Source: Crocinitomix catalasitica ATCC 23190
GTDB taxonomy: Bacteria > Bacteroidota > Bacteroidia > Flavobacteriales_D > Crocinitomicaceae
Length of the DNA stretch: 64,000 bases
NCBI RefSeq assembly: GCF_000621625.1
Contig: NZ_KK211318.1
Coordinates: 124,001 to 188,000 of the forward strand
Reading direction: 5' to 3'
A program made the position numbers and the translations under genes. This document shows, piece after piece, positions 26,631-35,956 of the stretch. The notes beneath the pieces are model-generated. The model searched no databases. It was not told the DNA's origin and saw nothing but the letters and a program-made list of their open reading frames with translations. Every line of letters starts with the position of its first letter. Positions within the stretch are counted from its first letter, which is position 1.

Positions 26631-28046
26631 TTATTTCCAACCGCCTCCAAGGGCTTCGTATAAATTGACAACCGACTCTAATTGTTGAAGTTTGGTATTA
26701 ATACTGTTGATCTCTGCATTTAAAGCACTTTGTCGTGCTGTTAATAAATCCAGGTAATTCGCGAAACCACTTTTTAATAATTCTTCTGAGTTCGATTCTG
26801 CTGTTCGTAATGCAGCCACTTCATTCTCACGAAAAACCATTTTTTTCGATTCGTTCTGATAAGTATACAAGGCATTCGAAACTTCATTTCCAGCAATAAG
26901 TAAAGTCTCTTTAAACTCCAATAATGCGCGTTCCTGATTCGCTAAAGCGACTTCTTTTTCCGTTTTTAATTTTCTTTGGTTCAACAGCGGTTGTGTCAAT
27001 CCACCAGCAATTGTTGCAAATAAAGAATTTACACTCAGTAATTTGTCCAATTCTATACTTTGGAATCCTCCAGAAGCAGTTAAAGCCAAAGAAGGATAAA
27101 AATTGGTCCGCGCAATATTCGTCATTTCAAAAGCTTGAATTAAATTATATTCAGCAGCCAATACATCTGGTCTATTGCTTAACAAAGCAGCTGGAACACC
27201 TTGATTTAATTCCTGATCTATTTCTTGTGCGTCTAAACTTCCTCTTTCAAAACCTTGTGCTGGTCTACCCAAAAGAATGCTCAATTTATTTTCTGTCTTA
27301 AAAATCGCAGTCTCAAGATCTACTTCTAAAGCGCGTGCACTATTGTATTGTGCTATATTTTGGTCGACCGCAACCTGTGTAACTTGCCCAGCATCTTTCA
27401 AAGCCGTAATTGTAGCTACACTGCTCTCTCTAGAAGCAATCGTTTCCCGTGTAACTTCCAGTTGCGCATCTAATGCCAAGAGGTTGTAATACGTGCTGGC
27501 AATATTAGAAATCAAACGTGTTTTAATGGCTTGATGTCCTGCATAACTTTGTAAATATGCTGCTTGTGTTGCTCTTTGTTGACTTCTAATTTTACCCCAA
27601 AGGTCAATTTCCCAGGATACATTTCCTGTAATATCGAAACTGTTCAGACCGCCACTAAAAATAGAACCAAATTGACTATTCGCTGAAAATTCCTGATGGG
27701 ATCCGTTTACGCCTACATTTGCTGTTGGCAAATAACCTGCTTTTCCTTGTTTAGCATAAGCTTCACTTGCGATCATTTGCTGAATGGCAATTCGAACATC
27801 CATATTGTTTTCCAATCCTTCTGCAATATAATTTTGCAATTCGGGATCCGTAAAAAGGGTTTTCCAAGATACATCAGCCAACGAATTAGTATCTGCTGAT
27901 AAATTATCTGTTCGATAAAGTGAATCCGTTATCGTTATTTCTGGACGCTCATAGTCTTTAGCGACTAAACAACTTTGTAGCGTTCCAATTAATACGACAA
28001 ACACAATTCCTTTACGCATATATTTTATTGTTCTCATTGCTTTCAT
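26631..28046 (-). CDS. RND efflux outer-membrane channel (NodT/OprM family)
   Basis: The 471-aa lipoprotein has a lipobox LQSCLVAKDYERP near residue 26 and two OEP repeats of the TolC fold. The family signature NVSWEIDLWGKIRSQQRATQAAY is near 143-165. A typical RPDVLAAEYNLIQAFEMTNIARTNFYPSL helix is near 293-321. It forms the trimeric outer-membrane duct of the tripartite pump encoded upstream. Its start codon abuts the stop of the permease gene, so it is the last gene of the operon. Confidence 0.93.
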   Translation of the reverse strand: MKAMRTIKYMRKGIVFVVLIGTLQSCLVAKDYERPEITITDSLYRTDNLSADTNSLADVSWKTLFTDPELQNYIAEGLENNMDVRIAIQQMIASEAYAKQGKAGYLPTANVGVNGSHQEFSANSQFGSIFSGGLNSFDITGNVSWEIDLWGKIRSQQRATQAAYLQSYAGHQAIKTRLISNIASTYYNLLALDAQLEVTRETIASRESSVATITALKDAGQVTQVAVDQNIAQYNSARALEVDLETAIFKTENKLSILLGRPAQGFERGSLDAQEIDQELNQGVPAALLSNRPDVLAAEYNLIQAFEMTNIARTNFYPSLALTASGGFQSIELDKLLSVNSLFATIAGGLTQPLLNQRKLKTEKEVALANQERALLEFKETLLIAGNEVSNALYTYQNESKKMVFRENEVAALRTAESNSEELLKSGFANYLDLLTARQSALNAEINSINTKLQQLESVVNLYEALGGGWK

Positions 28047-31000
28047 TATTGCTTGTCTTCAATCGTTTGTACAGCAGGTTTACTTGAGAATTTCTCTTGT
28101 AACCACTGAAATAATATAAATAGAATAGGAATGACGAATACACCTAAAATGGTTCCAATTAGCAATCCGCCAACGGCACCTGTTCCGATAGAGCGATTCC
28201 CTTCCGAACCAACGCCTTTTGCCAATACCAAAGGCATCAAACCTAGAATAAAGGCGAATGATGTCATTAGGATAGGGCGTAAACGTGATTTAGCTCCGTC
28301 GATAGCTGCTTCGACAATACTTTCTCCTTGTCGTCGTTTTTGCAGCGCAATTTCAACGATTAGAATGGCGTTTTTGGCCAGCAAACCAATTAACATGATT
28401 AAGGCGATTTGGAAGTAGATATTGTTCTCCAATCCGAATAACTTCGTACTGATATAAGCCCCAAATACACCGAAAGGAATAGAGAATATAACCGCAAATG
28501 GCAATAAATAACTTTCGTATTGTGCACTCAATAAGAAATACACAAACAAAATACTCAAGATAAAAATGAATGTTGTTTGATTCCCCGCACTTACTTCTTC
28601 ACGTGTCAATCCTGAATAAGCAACGGTGTAATTACTTGGTAATTTCGCTATTTCTTCTTCAATCACTTTAATAGCATCTCCTGTACTGAAACCATCGTTT
28701 GTCGCACCTGTTAATTTGGTAGAGTTAAACAGGTTGAATCGTGTTACGGATTGAGGTCCGTAGACTCTTTTTAAAGTTACAAATTGGGTAATAGGTGTCA
28801 TTTCACCTGTTTCAGTTTTTACATACATACTATTTAAAGCATTCACATCTGCTCTGTCTTCTGGTAAAGCTTGAATGTAAACTCTGAATTGTTTCCCGAA
28901 GCGAGAAAAGTCAGATGCGTAAACACCGCCAATATATCCTTGTAAAGTGGAGAAAATGCTATTTACTGGAACACCTTTTTCTTTGGCCAAAGGAACATTG
29001 ACTTCCATTTCGTATTGTGGATATTCCGTACTAAATGAAGATTGTGCGTATTTAATTTCTGGATGTTTTGTTAAGGCAGCAGCAAACTCTTGATTCGCGA
29101 TATCCAAATCTTTAAACTCACCACCAAATTTATCCAATAGGTTTATTTCAAAACCAGAAGAGTTACCGAATCCACGAATACTAGGCGGAGAAAAGAAGAT
29201 GATATTTGCCTCAGGAATACCCGCAACAATTCCAAATAATTTCTTGCTAATTGCATCGGCTGACAATTCAGGATCCGTACGTTCACTCCAATCTTTTAAT
29301 TTGATAATACCAAACCCATAATTACTTCCAGAACCGTTCAATAAACTACGTCCTCGAATTAAATTTACACCGACAATTCCATCGACATTAGATATTTTAT
29401 TGTACAAATCTTTAGCTACTGCACTCGTTCTATCTAAAGATGCACCTGCTGGTAATTCAATATTTGCGAAAATAATTCCTCTGTCTTCATTTGGTACAAA
29501 TCCTGTAGGTGTTGTTGCAGATGACCAGAAAATTCCAACCAATGCTAAAACCAATAATAAAGCAGGGATCCATTTTTTTTTGTATAAAAAATGAAGGGAT
29601 TGACCGTACTTATTAACCGTTGCATTAAAGCCACGGTTGAATAAGGTATAGAAACGTTTTAAAGGTCCTTTGTCTTTTAGTTCAGCGTCTTCTTTGTGTG
29701 GTTTTAATAATAAAGCACATAGAGCAGGACTTAAAGTCAATGCATTTACGGCAGAAATTAGAATCGCAATAATTAAGGTGACCCCGAATTGTTCGTAGAA
29801 AACACCCGTTGGACCAGTCACAAATGTGACAGGGATGAATACTGCCGCCATGACCAATGTAATTGATATAATGGCGCCTGATATTTCGCCCATTGCCGTA
29901 ACTGTCGCTGCTTTTGGATCTTTAATCCCTTCGTCCAACTTGGCGTGAACCGCTTCAACAACCACAATGGCATCATCCACAACAATTCCAATCGCCAATA
30001 CCAATGCAAACAGGGTTAAAAGGTTGATCGAATACCCAAAAACACTCAAAAAGAAGAAGGTTCCAATAATGGATACAGGCACAGCAAGCGCCGGAATTAA
30101 AGTCGATCTAAAATCTTGTAGAAAAAGAAATACAACTAAAAAGACAAGAACAAAAGCTTCTAACAAGGTCATGATCACCTTTTCAATAGAGGCATTCAAA
30201 AACAAACTCGTGTCGTAAGGAATGAAAACATCCAATCCTTCTGGCAAGTCTTTCTTTACCGTTTCCAAGGTCGCTTTAATATTTTCTATAATAACTTTGG
30301 CGTTGGAACCTTTCGTTTGAAAAATCCCCATAAACACCGCTGGATTACCTAAACTCATCGCATTAGAAGCATAAGACTGGGCATCCAATTCGATAGTGGC
30401 AATGTCGTTTAAGCGCAGGTATTCACCATTCCCCAATGCTTTAATCACGATATCGGCGTATTGATTTTCTTTTTTAAATCGACCGCTATACGTTAAAATA
30501 TAAGAAAATGCTTGTCCGTTATTCTCACCAAGTGCTCCGGCAGCAGCCTCTAAATTTTGTTCTTTTAAAGCTGCAGTAACATCCGAAGGAATTAAGTTGT
30601 AAGCAGCTAATTTTTCTGGTTTCAACCAGATTCGCATGGCATAATCCTGTTGTGAGAATAAACTTACATCTCCAACGCCATTGATTCGTTGCATCGCCGG
30701 AATTACATTTATTTTTAAGTAGTTTTGAATGAATGTAGCGTCGTATTTATCGCTTTCTGAATACATAGCGGCAAACATCAAAGCACTGGTCTCTTGCTTT
30801 TTGGTTGTAACACCCGTTTGAATTACCTCTGCAGGCAATAAAGGATTAGCAGCAGCAACGCGGTTCTGAACGTTAACAGCAGCAATATTTGCATCCATTT
30901 CTTGATCAAAATAAACCGTAATTTCTGCAGTACCATTGTTCGATGCAGTTGAAGTGATATAAGTCATTCCCTCAACACCGTTAATTTGCTCTTCAATAGG

Positions 31001-31189
31001 AATGATAACACTTTCCAATACCGTTTCGGCATTCGCTCCAGGATAATTGGCGACTACCTTAATGGTTGGTGGGGCAATATCTGGATATTCTTCAATCGGT
31101 AAACTTGTTACACTGATGGCCCCAAGAATTAATATAATAATAGAAATAACGGTAGACAATACCGGTCTTTCAATAAACTTTTTTAACAT
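28046..31189 (-). CDS. RND multidrug efflux permease (HAE1, AcrB/MexB-like)
   Basis: The 1047-aa permease has the expected 12 transmembrane helices with two large periplasmic loops. It opens with FIERPVLSTVISIIILILGAI and PIEEYPDIAPPTIKVVANYPGA. TM4 keeps the proton-relay pair in GIVVDDAIVVVEAVH (about 402-416). The Lys of the second half is retained in GLLAKNAILIVEIA. The C-terminal RPILMTSFAFILGLMPL motif is present. It exports lipophilic drugs by proton antiport. The gene sits 15 bp after the adaptor gene and one base overlaps the channel gene. Confidence 0.96.
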   Translation of the reverse strand: MLKKFIERPVLSTVISIIILILGAISVTSLPIEEYPDIAPPTIKVVANYPGANAETVLESVIIPIEEQINGVEGMTYITSTASNNGTAEITVYFDQEMDANIAAVNVQNRVAAANPLLPAEVIQTGVTTKKQETSALMFAAMYSESDKYDATFIQNYLKINVIPAMQRINGVGDVSLFSQQDYAMRIWLKPEKLAAYNLIPSDVTAALKEQNLEAAAGALGENNGQAFSYILTYSGRFKKENQYADIVIKALGNGEYLRLNDIATIELDAQSYASNAMSLGNPAVFMGIFQTKGSNAKVIIENIKATLETVKKDLPEGLDVFIPYDTSLFLNASIEKVIMTLLEAFVLVFLVVFLFLQDFRSTLIPALAVPVSIIGTFFFLSVFGYSINLLTLFALVLAIGIVVDDAIVVVEAVHAKLDEGIKDPKAATVTAMGEISGAIISITLVMAAVFIPVTFVTGPTGVFYEQFGVTLIIAILISAVNALTLSPALCALLLKPHKEDAELKDKGPLKRFYTLFNRGFNATVNKYGQSLHFLYKKKWIPALLLVLALVGIFWSSATTPTGFVPNEDRGIIFANIELPAGASLDRTSAVAKDLYNKISNVDGIVGVNLIRGRSLLNGSGSNYGFGIIKLKDWSERTDPELSADAISKKLFGIVAGIPEANIIFFSPPSIRGFGNSSGFEINLLDKFGGEFKDLDIANQEFAAALTKHPEIKYAQSSFSTEYPQYEMEVNVPLAKEKGVPVNSIFSTLQGYIGGVYASDFSRFGKQFRVYIQALPEDRADVNALNSMYVKTETGEMTPITQFVTLKRVYGPQSVTRFNLFNSTKLTGATNDGFSTGDAIKVIEEEIAKLPSNYTVAYSGLTREEVSAGNQTTFIFILSILFVYFLLSAQYESYLLPFAVIFSIPFGVFGAYISTKLFGLENNIYFQIALIMLIGLLAKNAILIVEIALQKRRQGESIVEAAIDGAKSRLRPILMTSFAFILGLMPLVLAKGVGSEGNRSIGTGAVGGLLIGTILGVFVIPILFILFQWLQEKFSSKPAVQTIEDKQ

Positions 31190-31204
31190 TATGAATGGGG
31201 GAAT

Positions 31205-32332
31205 TTAGTTTTTAAATAAAGTTTCAATAGGTTGAATTACATCCTTAAAAGACGTTATTTCGGGATTGATAACCATGTCATTTTTCAATTTTCCAACACC
31301 TGCAACAACAATTCTATCGCCACTCTCCAAGCCTGACTCTAATACATATAGATTATCGATACTCGCTTTTACCTTTACTATTTCAGTGGTAACTTTATTG
31401 GTATCATCAACCTTAAACACCATGATGTTCCCCTGTTGCTCGTAAGTAGCCGCTTGTGGAATTACAGTTGCATTTTCATATACACTTGGAATTTGAATCG
31501 TTCCACTGTTGCCATTCGTTAATAATTGGTTGGGATTGTCAAATATAGCTCTCAAACTTACCGTTCCTGTTTTCGAATTAATTTGTCCAGAACTGGTTTG
31601 TATATTTCCTTTTTCGGCATATGCACTGCCATTGGCAAGAATCAAATTAACAGCCGAAAATTTTGCTAATTTCTCAGCTACATCTTTTCCTTCTGCGTTT
31701 TCAAGAAAGTCTAAATATTGTACTTCGTTTAAACTAAAGAAAGCATATACTTTACTGATATCACTCAAAGTTGTCAAAGGGTTGACATCATTAGGACTCA
31801 CCAAAGAACCTTCTCTGTAGTTTATCGTTCCTACATAACCATCAACTGGACTTTTTACAGTGGCATATCCAATATTTGCAGAAATACTGCTGTAATTGGC
31901 TTTGGCTTGTGCTAAATTAGCTTTTGCTGTTTCTAATTGAACGGCGCTAATGATATTCTTTTCAACAAGGGGAATCAATTTATCGACTTCAACTTGTGCT
32001 ACATTGATTCTTGCTTTAGCTGCTCCAGCATCTTGACTCAATGTTTGCGTTTCTAGTCTAAATAAAACCTGTCCTTTTCGTACTTTTTCTCCCTCATCTA
32101 CTAAAACAGCTTGAATATAACCTGGTATTTTTGCACGCACATCACTATTTACAATTCCTTCTAAACTGGTTGGATATTCTTCAAAACCTGTAACCGTTTT
32201 TGTTTCTATTTGCGAAACCGGAAAAGTAGGAGCAGGCGCCATTTTTGTATTATTCTCTTGCTCAGCCGAACAACTTTGAAGGATCAAAACTAGTCCAAGT
32301 ACTAATGCCGATATTATTTTTTTGTGGCTCAT
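31205..32332 (-). CDS. RND periplasmic adaptor (AcrA/MexA-like)
   Basis: The 375-aa lipoprotein has a lipobox LILQSCSAEQ with Cys near 21. It has a split lipoyl domain (VRAKIPGYIQAVLVDEGEKVRKGQVLFRL near 66-94 and VKSPVDGYVGTI near 160). An alpha-helical hairpin and beta-barrel follow, then a membrane-proximal domain with GLESGDRIVVAGVGKL. It bridges the permease and the outer-membrane channel. Its ATG shares a base with the stop of the regulator gene. Confidence 0.95.
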   Translation of the reverse strand: MSHKKIISALVLGLVLILQSCSAEQENNTKMAPAPTFPVSQIETKTVTGFEEYPTSLEGIVNSDVRAKIPGYIQAVLVDEGEKVRKGQVLFRLETQTLSQDAGAAKARINVAQVEVDKLIPLVEKNIISAVQLETAKANLAQAKANYSSISANIGYATVKSPVDGYVGTINYREGSLVSPNDVNPLTTLSDISKVYAFFSLNEVQYLDFLENAEGKDVAEKLAKFSAVNLILANGSAYAEKGNIQTSSGQINSKTGTVSLRAIFDNPNQLLTNGNSGTIQIPSVYENATVIPQAATYEQQGNIMVFKVDDTNKVTTEIVKVKASIDNLYVLESGLESGDRIVVAGVGKLKNDMVINPEITSFKDVIQPIETLFKN

Positions 32333-32823
32333 TATTTTTCTATTAATTTTTTTCTTAATTCTTCTACTGAAGCAGTCGCTCCGTCTAGAAATTTGATGTA
32401 ATCGTTATGGAAGTTTAAATCGAATTTTTCTGATTCGTCACCAATGAATTCGCTATTGATCACTTCTTTGTATTCTTTGATTTCTAAGTGAAGTTGTTTT
32501 GTTTCACTCCATTGTTGCATCATACTATCAATATGGTGAACAACCATGTCTTTATCGATTATAAAGTATTTTTTTCGATCCCCGGTCTTCGTAAAGTATT
32601 CGATTTTTTGCAAGTTTTGAAGATGTTGGAGATGACTTGATACTGTACTTTTACTTGCACCAAGAACAGCAACCATATCTTCAAAAGTACTTCCCTTTTT
32701 TCCTGTAAGAATTACGTAAGATAAAATACGTGCAGCGACAGGGGCCAATTGCTCTCTATTTTCGAGATGGACACCTAGCTTCTCCACTAGGCCCATTTTT
32801 ATTTTGCAAACATTCTTTTCCAT
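32332..32823 (-). CDS. GbsR/MarR-family transcriptional regulator
   Basis: The 163-aa protein has a winged helix-turn-helix at about 25-95 (FEDMVAVLGASKSTVSSHLQHLQNLQKIEYF) with a C-terminal dimerisation helix. This arrangement is usual for GbsR-type MarR relatives that head RND pump operons in Bacteroidota. Because it is the first gene of the four-gene operon, it probably represses its own transcript through the palindrome at 32894-32917. The inducer would be a pump substrate, not identifiable here. Confidence 0.9.
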   Translation of the reverse strand: MEKNVCKIKMGLVEKLGVHLENREQLAPVAARILSYVILTGKKGSTFEDMVAVLGASKSTVSSHLQHLQNLQKIEYFTKTGDRKKYFIIDKDMVVHHIDSMMQQWSETKQLHLEIKEYKEVINSEFIGDESEKFDLNFHNDYIKFLDGATASVEELRKKLIEK

Positions 32824-32881
32824 TGCTGTTTTTTTTCTATGTTTTCTGTATTTATTTTACCCAAATACTAAATAACAGATG

Positions 32882-32917
32882 CAAAGTTATAAGTTAGTTC
32901 GGTTTTAACCGGACTAA
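32882..32917 (-). promoter_or_regulatory. efflux operon promoter and palindromic operator
   Basis: TTAGTTCGGTT-TT-AACCGGACTAA (32894-32917) is a 24-bp palindrome with a single mismatch. Directly downstream on the minus strand, TAACTTTG (32889-32882) matches the TAnnTTTG -7 box. The palindrome thus covers the -33 region, an arrangement suited to repression. It lies 71 bp before the regulator ATG. Confidence 0.6.
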
Positions 32918-33122
32918 ACGAAGTTATATATTTGTTAAAATTTAAATTCTTGTCGAGTAATGCTCTTAATCCATTTTAATACAGGTTTCTATTCCAGTAT
33001 TTTTTTTTATACCCTTGAGGTAGCCGAGAATGAATTTGATATTTACAAGCGAAGCATGTTTCAGTAAACGAACAAAAAAACTACATTTACCAAATCATAG
33101 TCAACATTAAAATCATCTCAAT

Positions 33123-33692
33123 TTGAACGATTTATACAAATATTTTAATGCCATTTCTCCCATTCAAGAGGATACTTGGGATGCTGTTAAGAATATTTTT
33201 AGTGAATATTCATTAAAAAAAGGGGAGTATTTTATTGAAGCTGGTAAAGTCACGAAAGTATTTGGCTTCTTGAAAAATGGTGTGATTCGAGCTTTTTATA
33301 GAAATAAGGATGGTGTTGAATACAATAAGCATTTTTTTATAAATAATACGATGGTTGGTGGCTATTCCTCTTTGGTATCGAATCTTCCCAATAGTATAAA
33401 TCAACAAGCTTTAACTGATTGCGAATTGTTGGTTGGAAATTATCAAAGTATATTAGATTTACTAGATAAGCATCAAGATTTAGAAAGGCTTTTAAGAAAA
33501 ATAGCGGAAGGCTATTTTGTCGACAAAGAAAAACGTGAAGTAGAAATTGTTTTATTGGAAGCCAATCAACGCTATGCTATTTTTCAGGAAGAATATCCTC
33601 AATTAGAACAAATCATTCCCCAATACCATATTGCTTCATACTTAGGTATAACTCCAACGCAATTAAGTCGCATTAGAAGTCAAAAAAAGTAA
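33123..33692 (+). CDS. Crp/Fnr-family regulator
   Basis: The 189-aa protein starts at TTG (no ATG is available upstream in frame). It has a cyclic-nucleotide-binding-like beta roll at about 20-110 (LKKGEYFIEAGKVTKVFGFLKNGVIRAFY). The C-terminal helix-turn-helix is AQRYAIFQEEYP...IPQYHIASYLGITPTQLSRIR. Like many Bacteroidota members it lacks the cAMP-binding RxxS, so the ligand is unknown. It lies 80 bp ahead of the exported RidA and DJ-1 genes on the same strand and might control them. Confidence 0.88.
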   Translation: MNDLYKYFNAISPIQEDTWDAVKNIFSEYSLKKGEYFIEAGKVTKVFGFLKNGVIRAFYRNKDGVEYNKHFFINNTMVGGYSSLVSNLPNSINQQALTDCELLVGNYQSILDLLDKHQDLERLLRKIAEGYFVDKEKREVEIVLLEANQRYAIFQEEYPQLEQIIPQYHIASYLGITPTQLSRIRSQKK

Positions 33693-33771
33693 AGCCTAGT
33701 TTTCTTTACATATGTAAATGTATACGAATCAATTGTGTACTTCCTTTGTCATATAATTTAAATATGAACAG

Positions 33772-34275
33772 ATGACTGGAAGAATAATGATGCTTTGTAT
33801 AATACTACTCTTGTTAGGGTGTGCAAAGTCACAAGATTCAAACACTCAAAAAAAGAATGTAATGACAAGAAAAGAAAACACTTTTATCAATCCTAAGGAC
33901 TTATTTAATCCAAAGAACAATGGTTTTTCGCATATTGTAAGCGTACCCGAAGGGAAAAAAATCTATTATTTTTCAGGTCAATGGGCATCAGATACGAATG
34001 GTGAATTAGTTTCCAAAGCGTTTGAAGGACAAGTGAAGCAAACTGTTTCTAATGTTAAAAAGGCCTTAGCAGCAGTGGGATTATCAATTAATGATGTGGT
34101 GAAACAAACCGTTTATATTGTTGATTTTACGCCGGCGAAAAAAGAGATACTTATTAATGTAGCAGCTAAAGAGTGGAGGGTAAAAGATTTCCCTGCGAGT
34201 ACTATTGTACCATTACCTGTATTGGCAACAGCTCCAAATTGCCTGATTGAGATTGAAATTATTGCAGCTAAATAA
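33772..34275 (+). CDS. RidA-family lipoprotein lacking the catalytic Arg
   Basis: The 167-aa protein has a lipobox LLLLGCAKSQ (Cys near 17), unusual for RidA (YjgF/YER057c/UK114), which is normally cytoplasmic. The fold is recognisable: FSGQWASDTNGELV, VKQTVSNVKKALAAVGLSINDVVKQTVYI and the final IEIEIIAA. At the position of the imine-deaminase Arg (PARSxV in RidA) the sequence reads FPASTIV, so Arg is replaced by Ser. Hydrolysis of enamines/imines is therefore doubtful, as in Rid subfamilies without the Arg. The gene is 8 bp from the DJ-1 gene. Confidence 0.82.
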   Translation: MTGRIMMLCIILLLLGCAKSQDSNTQKKNVMTRKENTFINPKDLFNPKNNGFSHIVSVPEGKKIYYFSGQWASDTNGELVSKAFEGQVKQTVSNVKKALAAVGLSINDVVKQTVYIVDFTPAKKEILINVAAKEWRVKDFPASTIVPLPVLATAPNCLIEIEIIAAK

Positions 34276-34283
34276 TATTAAAA

Positions 34284-35081
34284 ATGAAGACGATAATTTT
34301 ACTTTTAATATTCGCAATGATGACAAATTCTTCTCTAATCGCTCAAAACAAAAAGGTGTTATTTGTTTTAAGTGCCGCAGACACTTTAGCATTGAATAAA
34401 GGACAAAAAACGCGACAAACGGGTGTCTTTTTAAATGAATTCTATTTGGCATATAAATCTGTTTTAGAAAATGGATACGTAATAGAATTCGCAACGCCGA
34501 ATGGTGTAGTTGCCACAATTGATAAGGAAAGTATCAACGATAAATATTGGTTGGACAATCTCGAAATAAAGAATCAGGCAATACATTTTGTAACGAAAGA
34601 CACTGGCTTTAATGCTCCTGTTACGCTTGCAAAGGCCATTAAAAATCATGAGAATTATATCGGTTTAATTATTCCAGGAGGGCAAGGTTTAATGATCGAT
34701 TTAATAAAAAATAAAAATATCCCAATTCTTTTGAAACAATTTGCAAAAACGCAAAAGCCAACTGGTTTGATTTGTCATGCGCCGAGTCTTATTTTAACGA
34801 TACCAAAGGAAGAAAATCCATACATCGGTTTTAAAGTCAATTCGGTCTCCCCATTCGAGGAGTACGTTATTGAAAAATTCATAATGAAAGGTAAGCCTAC
34901 GAAAAGAAAAATAGCGAAACAATTAAGAAAATTAGGATTGAAATATAGCAGTGGTTTACCCAAGGCAAATTATGCAGTAAAGGATAGAAATTTAGTAACC
35001 AGCCAGAATCCTTTTTCAAGCGGTTACTTTAACACACTTTATTTAGAGGCGCTCAACGAGTATGCGGTTGCTAATCATTAA
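34284..35081 (+). CDS. exported DJ-1/PfpI-family protein
   Basis: The 265-aa protein has a signal peptide (MKTIILLLIFAMMTNSSLIAQ) ahead of a DJ-1/PfpI (Hsp31-like) domain. The region LIIPGGQGLMIDL (about 128-140) is followed by the nucleophile elbow GLICHAPSLIL, with Cys164. DJ-1 relatives act as glyoxalase III or deglycase-type enzymes or chaperones, mostly inside the cell; here it should be periplasmic. It forms a pair with the RidA lipoprotein, 8 bp upstream. Confidence 0.85.
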   Translation: MKTIILLLIFAMMTNSSLIAQNKKVLFVLSAADTLALNKGQKTRQTGVFLNEFYLAYKSVLENGYVIEFATPNGVVATIDKESINDKYWLDNLEIKNQAIHFVTKDTGFNAPVTLAKAIKNHENYIGLIIPGGQGLMIDLIKNKNIPILLKQFAKTQKPTGLICHAPSLILTIPKEENPYIGFKVNSVSPFEEYVIEKFIMKGKPTKRKIAKQLRKLGLKYSSGLPKANYAVKDRNLVTSQNPFSSGYFNTLYLEALNEYAVANH

Positions 35082-35150
35082 GATCTTAAAATTACTTATC
35101 TAGATGAAAATTTGAAGGTATTGTAAGATAGCAATAGCAAAACACATAAA

Positions 35151-35405
35151 ATGTATAATTATTATTTGCATCATATTTTTCTTTATAGATTTGGGGAAGG
35201 TTATGAACCTAAAAATATTCCTGTTATTTATCCTAAACATGATACCTTAAAACATGGGCATCAAACTAAATGAGTTTAAAAAGTACAACAAAGCGGGTCA
35301 ACAAAAATGTGAAGTTATTAATTATGAAAATGTGGAGCTTCCAAAGAACATTGCATTCGAGAATATCAAAAGGATGGCAGTTTAAAATATGTTAGACATA
35401 CTTAG
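35151..35405 (+). pseudogene. decayed gene spread over three frames
   Basis: Three consecutive frames give coherent peptide. The first runs from the ATG at 35151 to GYEPKNIPVIYPKHDTLKHG before a stop. Then comes FKKYNKAGQQKCEVINYEN to ELPKNIAF. Then EYQKDGSLKYVRHT ends at TAG 35403-35405. The end resembles YwqK-like repeat proteins. At least two frameshifts are needed (near 35270 and 35358), so this is a remnant. The rest of 35082-35497 has no recognisable feature. Confidence 0.6.
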
Positions 35406-35497
35406 ATATCTAAGTCCGAGAAATAAATATGAACGAAAAGCAAGAATAGGTCAACCCTGTATTTTTATATTGGTTGTGTTGCTAAAAAAGTATTAAT

Positions 35498-35863
35498 TTG
35501 AGCAGAAAAACAAGAAAAACAATCCTATTAATAGTCATAATTGTACTATTCGGAGGAATATTTGGTGTAAAAGCCTATTCCAAATTTGCATCGATTGAAA
35601 TCGCTTCATCTACAAGTCCCGATGGTCAATACACAATCGTTATTCTAGAGAAAAAAAAATGGATGTCAATGCCGGGTAATGGCAGCTCTAGATGTGTAAA
35701 AGTAAAACTTTATAAAGGGTTTTGGCGCATAGATCAGGATTGTGATGACTGTCCTGTCTTTTCTTCCGAAGTTTTAACACCAAAGTGGGACATGGACGCA
35801 ATGCAGGTCTCTTTTGCGCTTGCGCGTTCTGTAAATCTTATCACAGGTGAATGCGAAGAATGA
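35498..35863 (+). CDS. small membrane-anchored hypothetical protein
   Basis: The 121-aa product starts at TTG. It has a basic N-terminus, one transmembrane helix (about 8-27) and a periplasmic domain with SPDGQYTIVILEKKKW (about 40-55) and a CDDCP motif near 88-92. I recall no exact family; SPDGQY is common to several small beta-sheet envelope domains. It is isolated, between the remnant gene and the arylsulfotransferase-like gene. Confidence 0.5.
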   Translation: MSRKTRKTILLIVIIVLFGGIFGVKAYSKFASIEIASSTSPDGQYTIVILEKKKWMSMPGNGSSRCVKVKLYKGFWRIDQDCDDCPVFSSEVLTPKWDMDAMQVSFALARSVNLITGECEE

Positions 35864-35956
35864 TTAAAAACAGGAATTAGGGAAGGTATTCTGTCATTGA
35901 GATTAAACTATTCATCTTATTTGAAGTCTTAACGCTGACATTTAATAAATAATAAA

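Noticed and set aside
27277-31820. Plus-strand ORFs antisense to the RND efflux operon
   Set aside because: They mirror the coding bias of the efflux genes and encode no recognisable domain.
35151-35405. A small toxin-antitoxin pair
   Set aside because: YwqK-like text is present, but the frames are broken and no toxin gene is adjacent.
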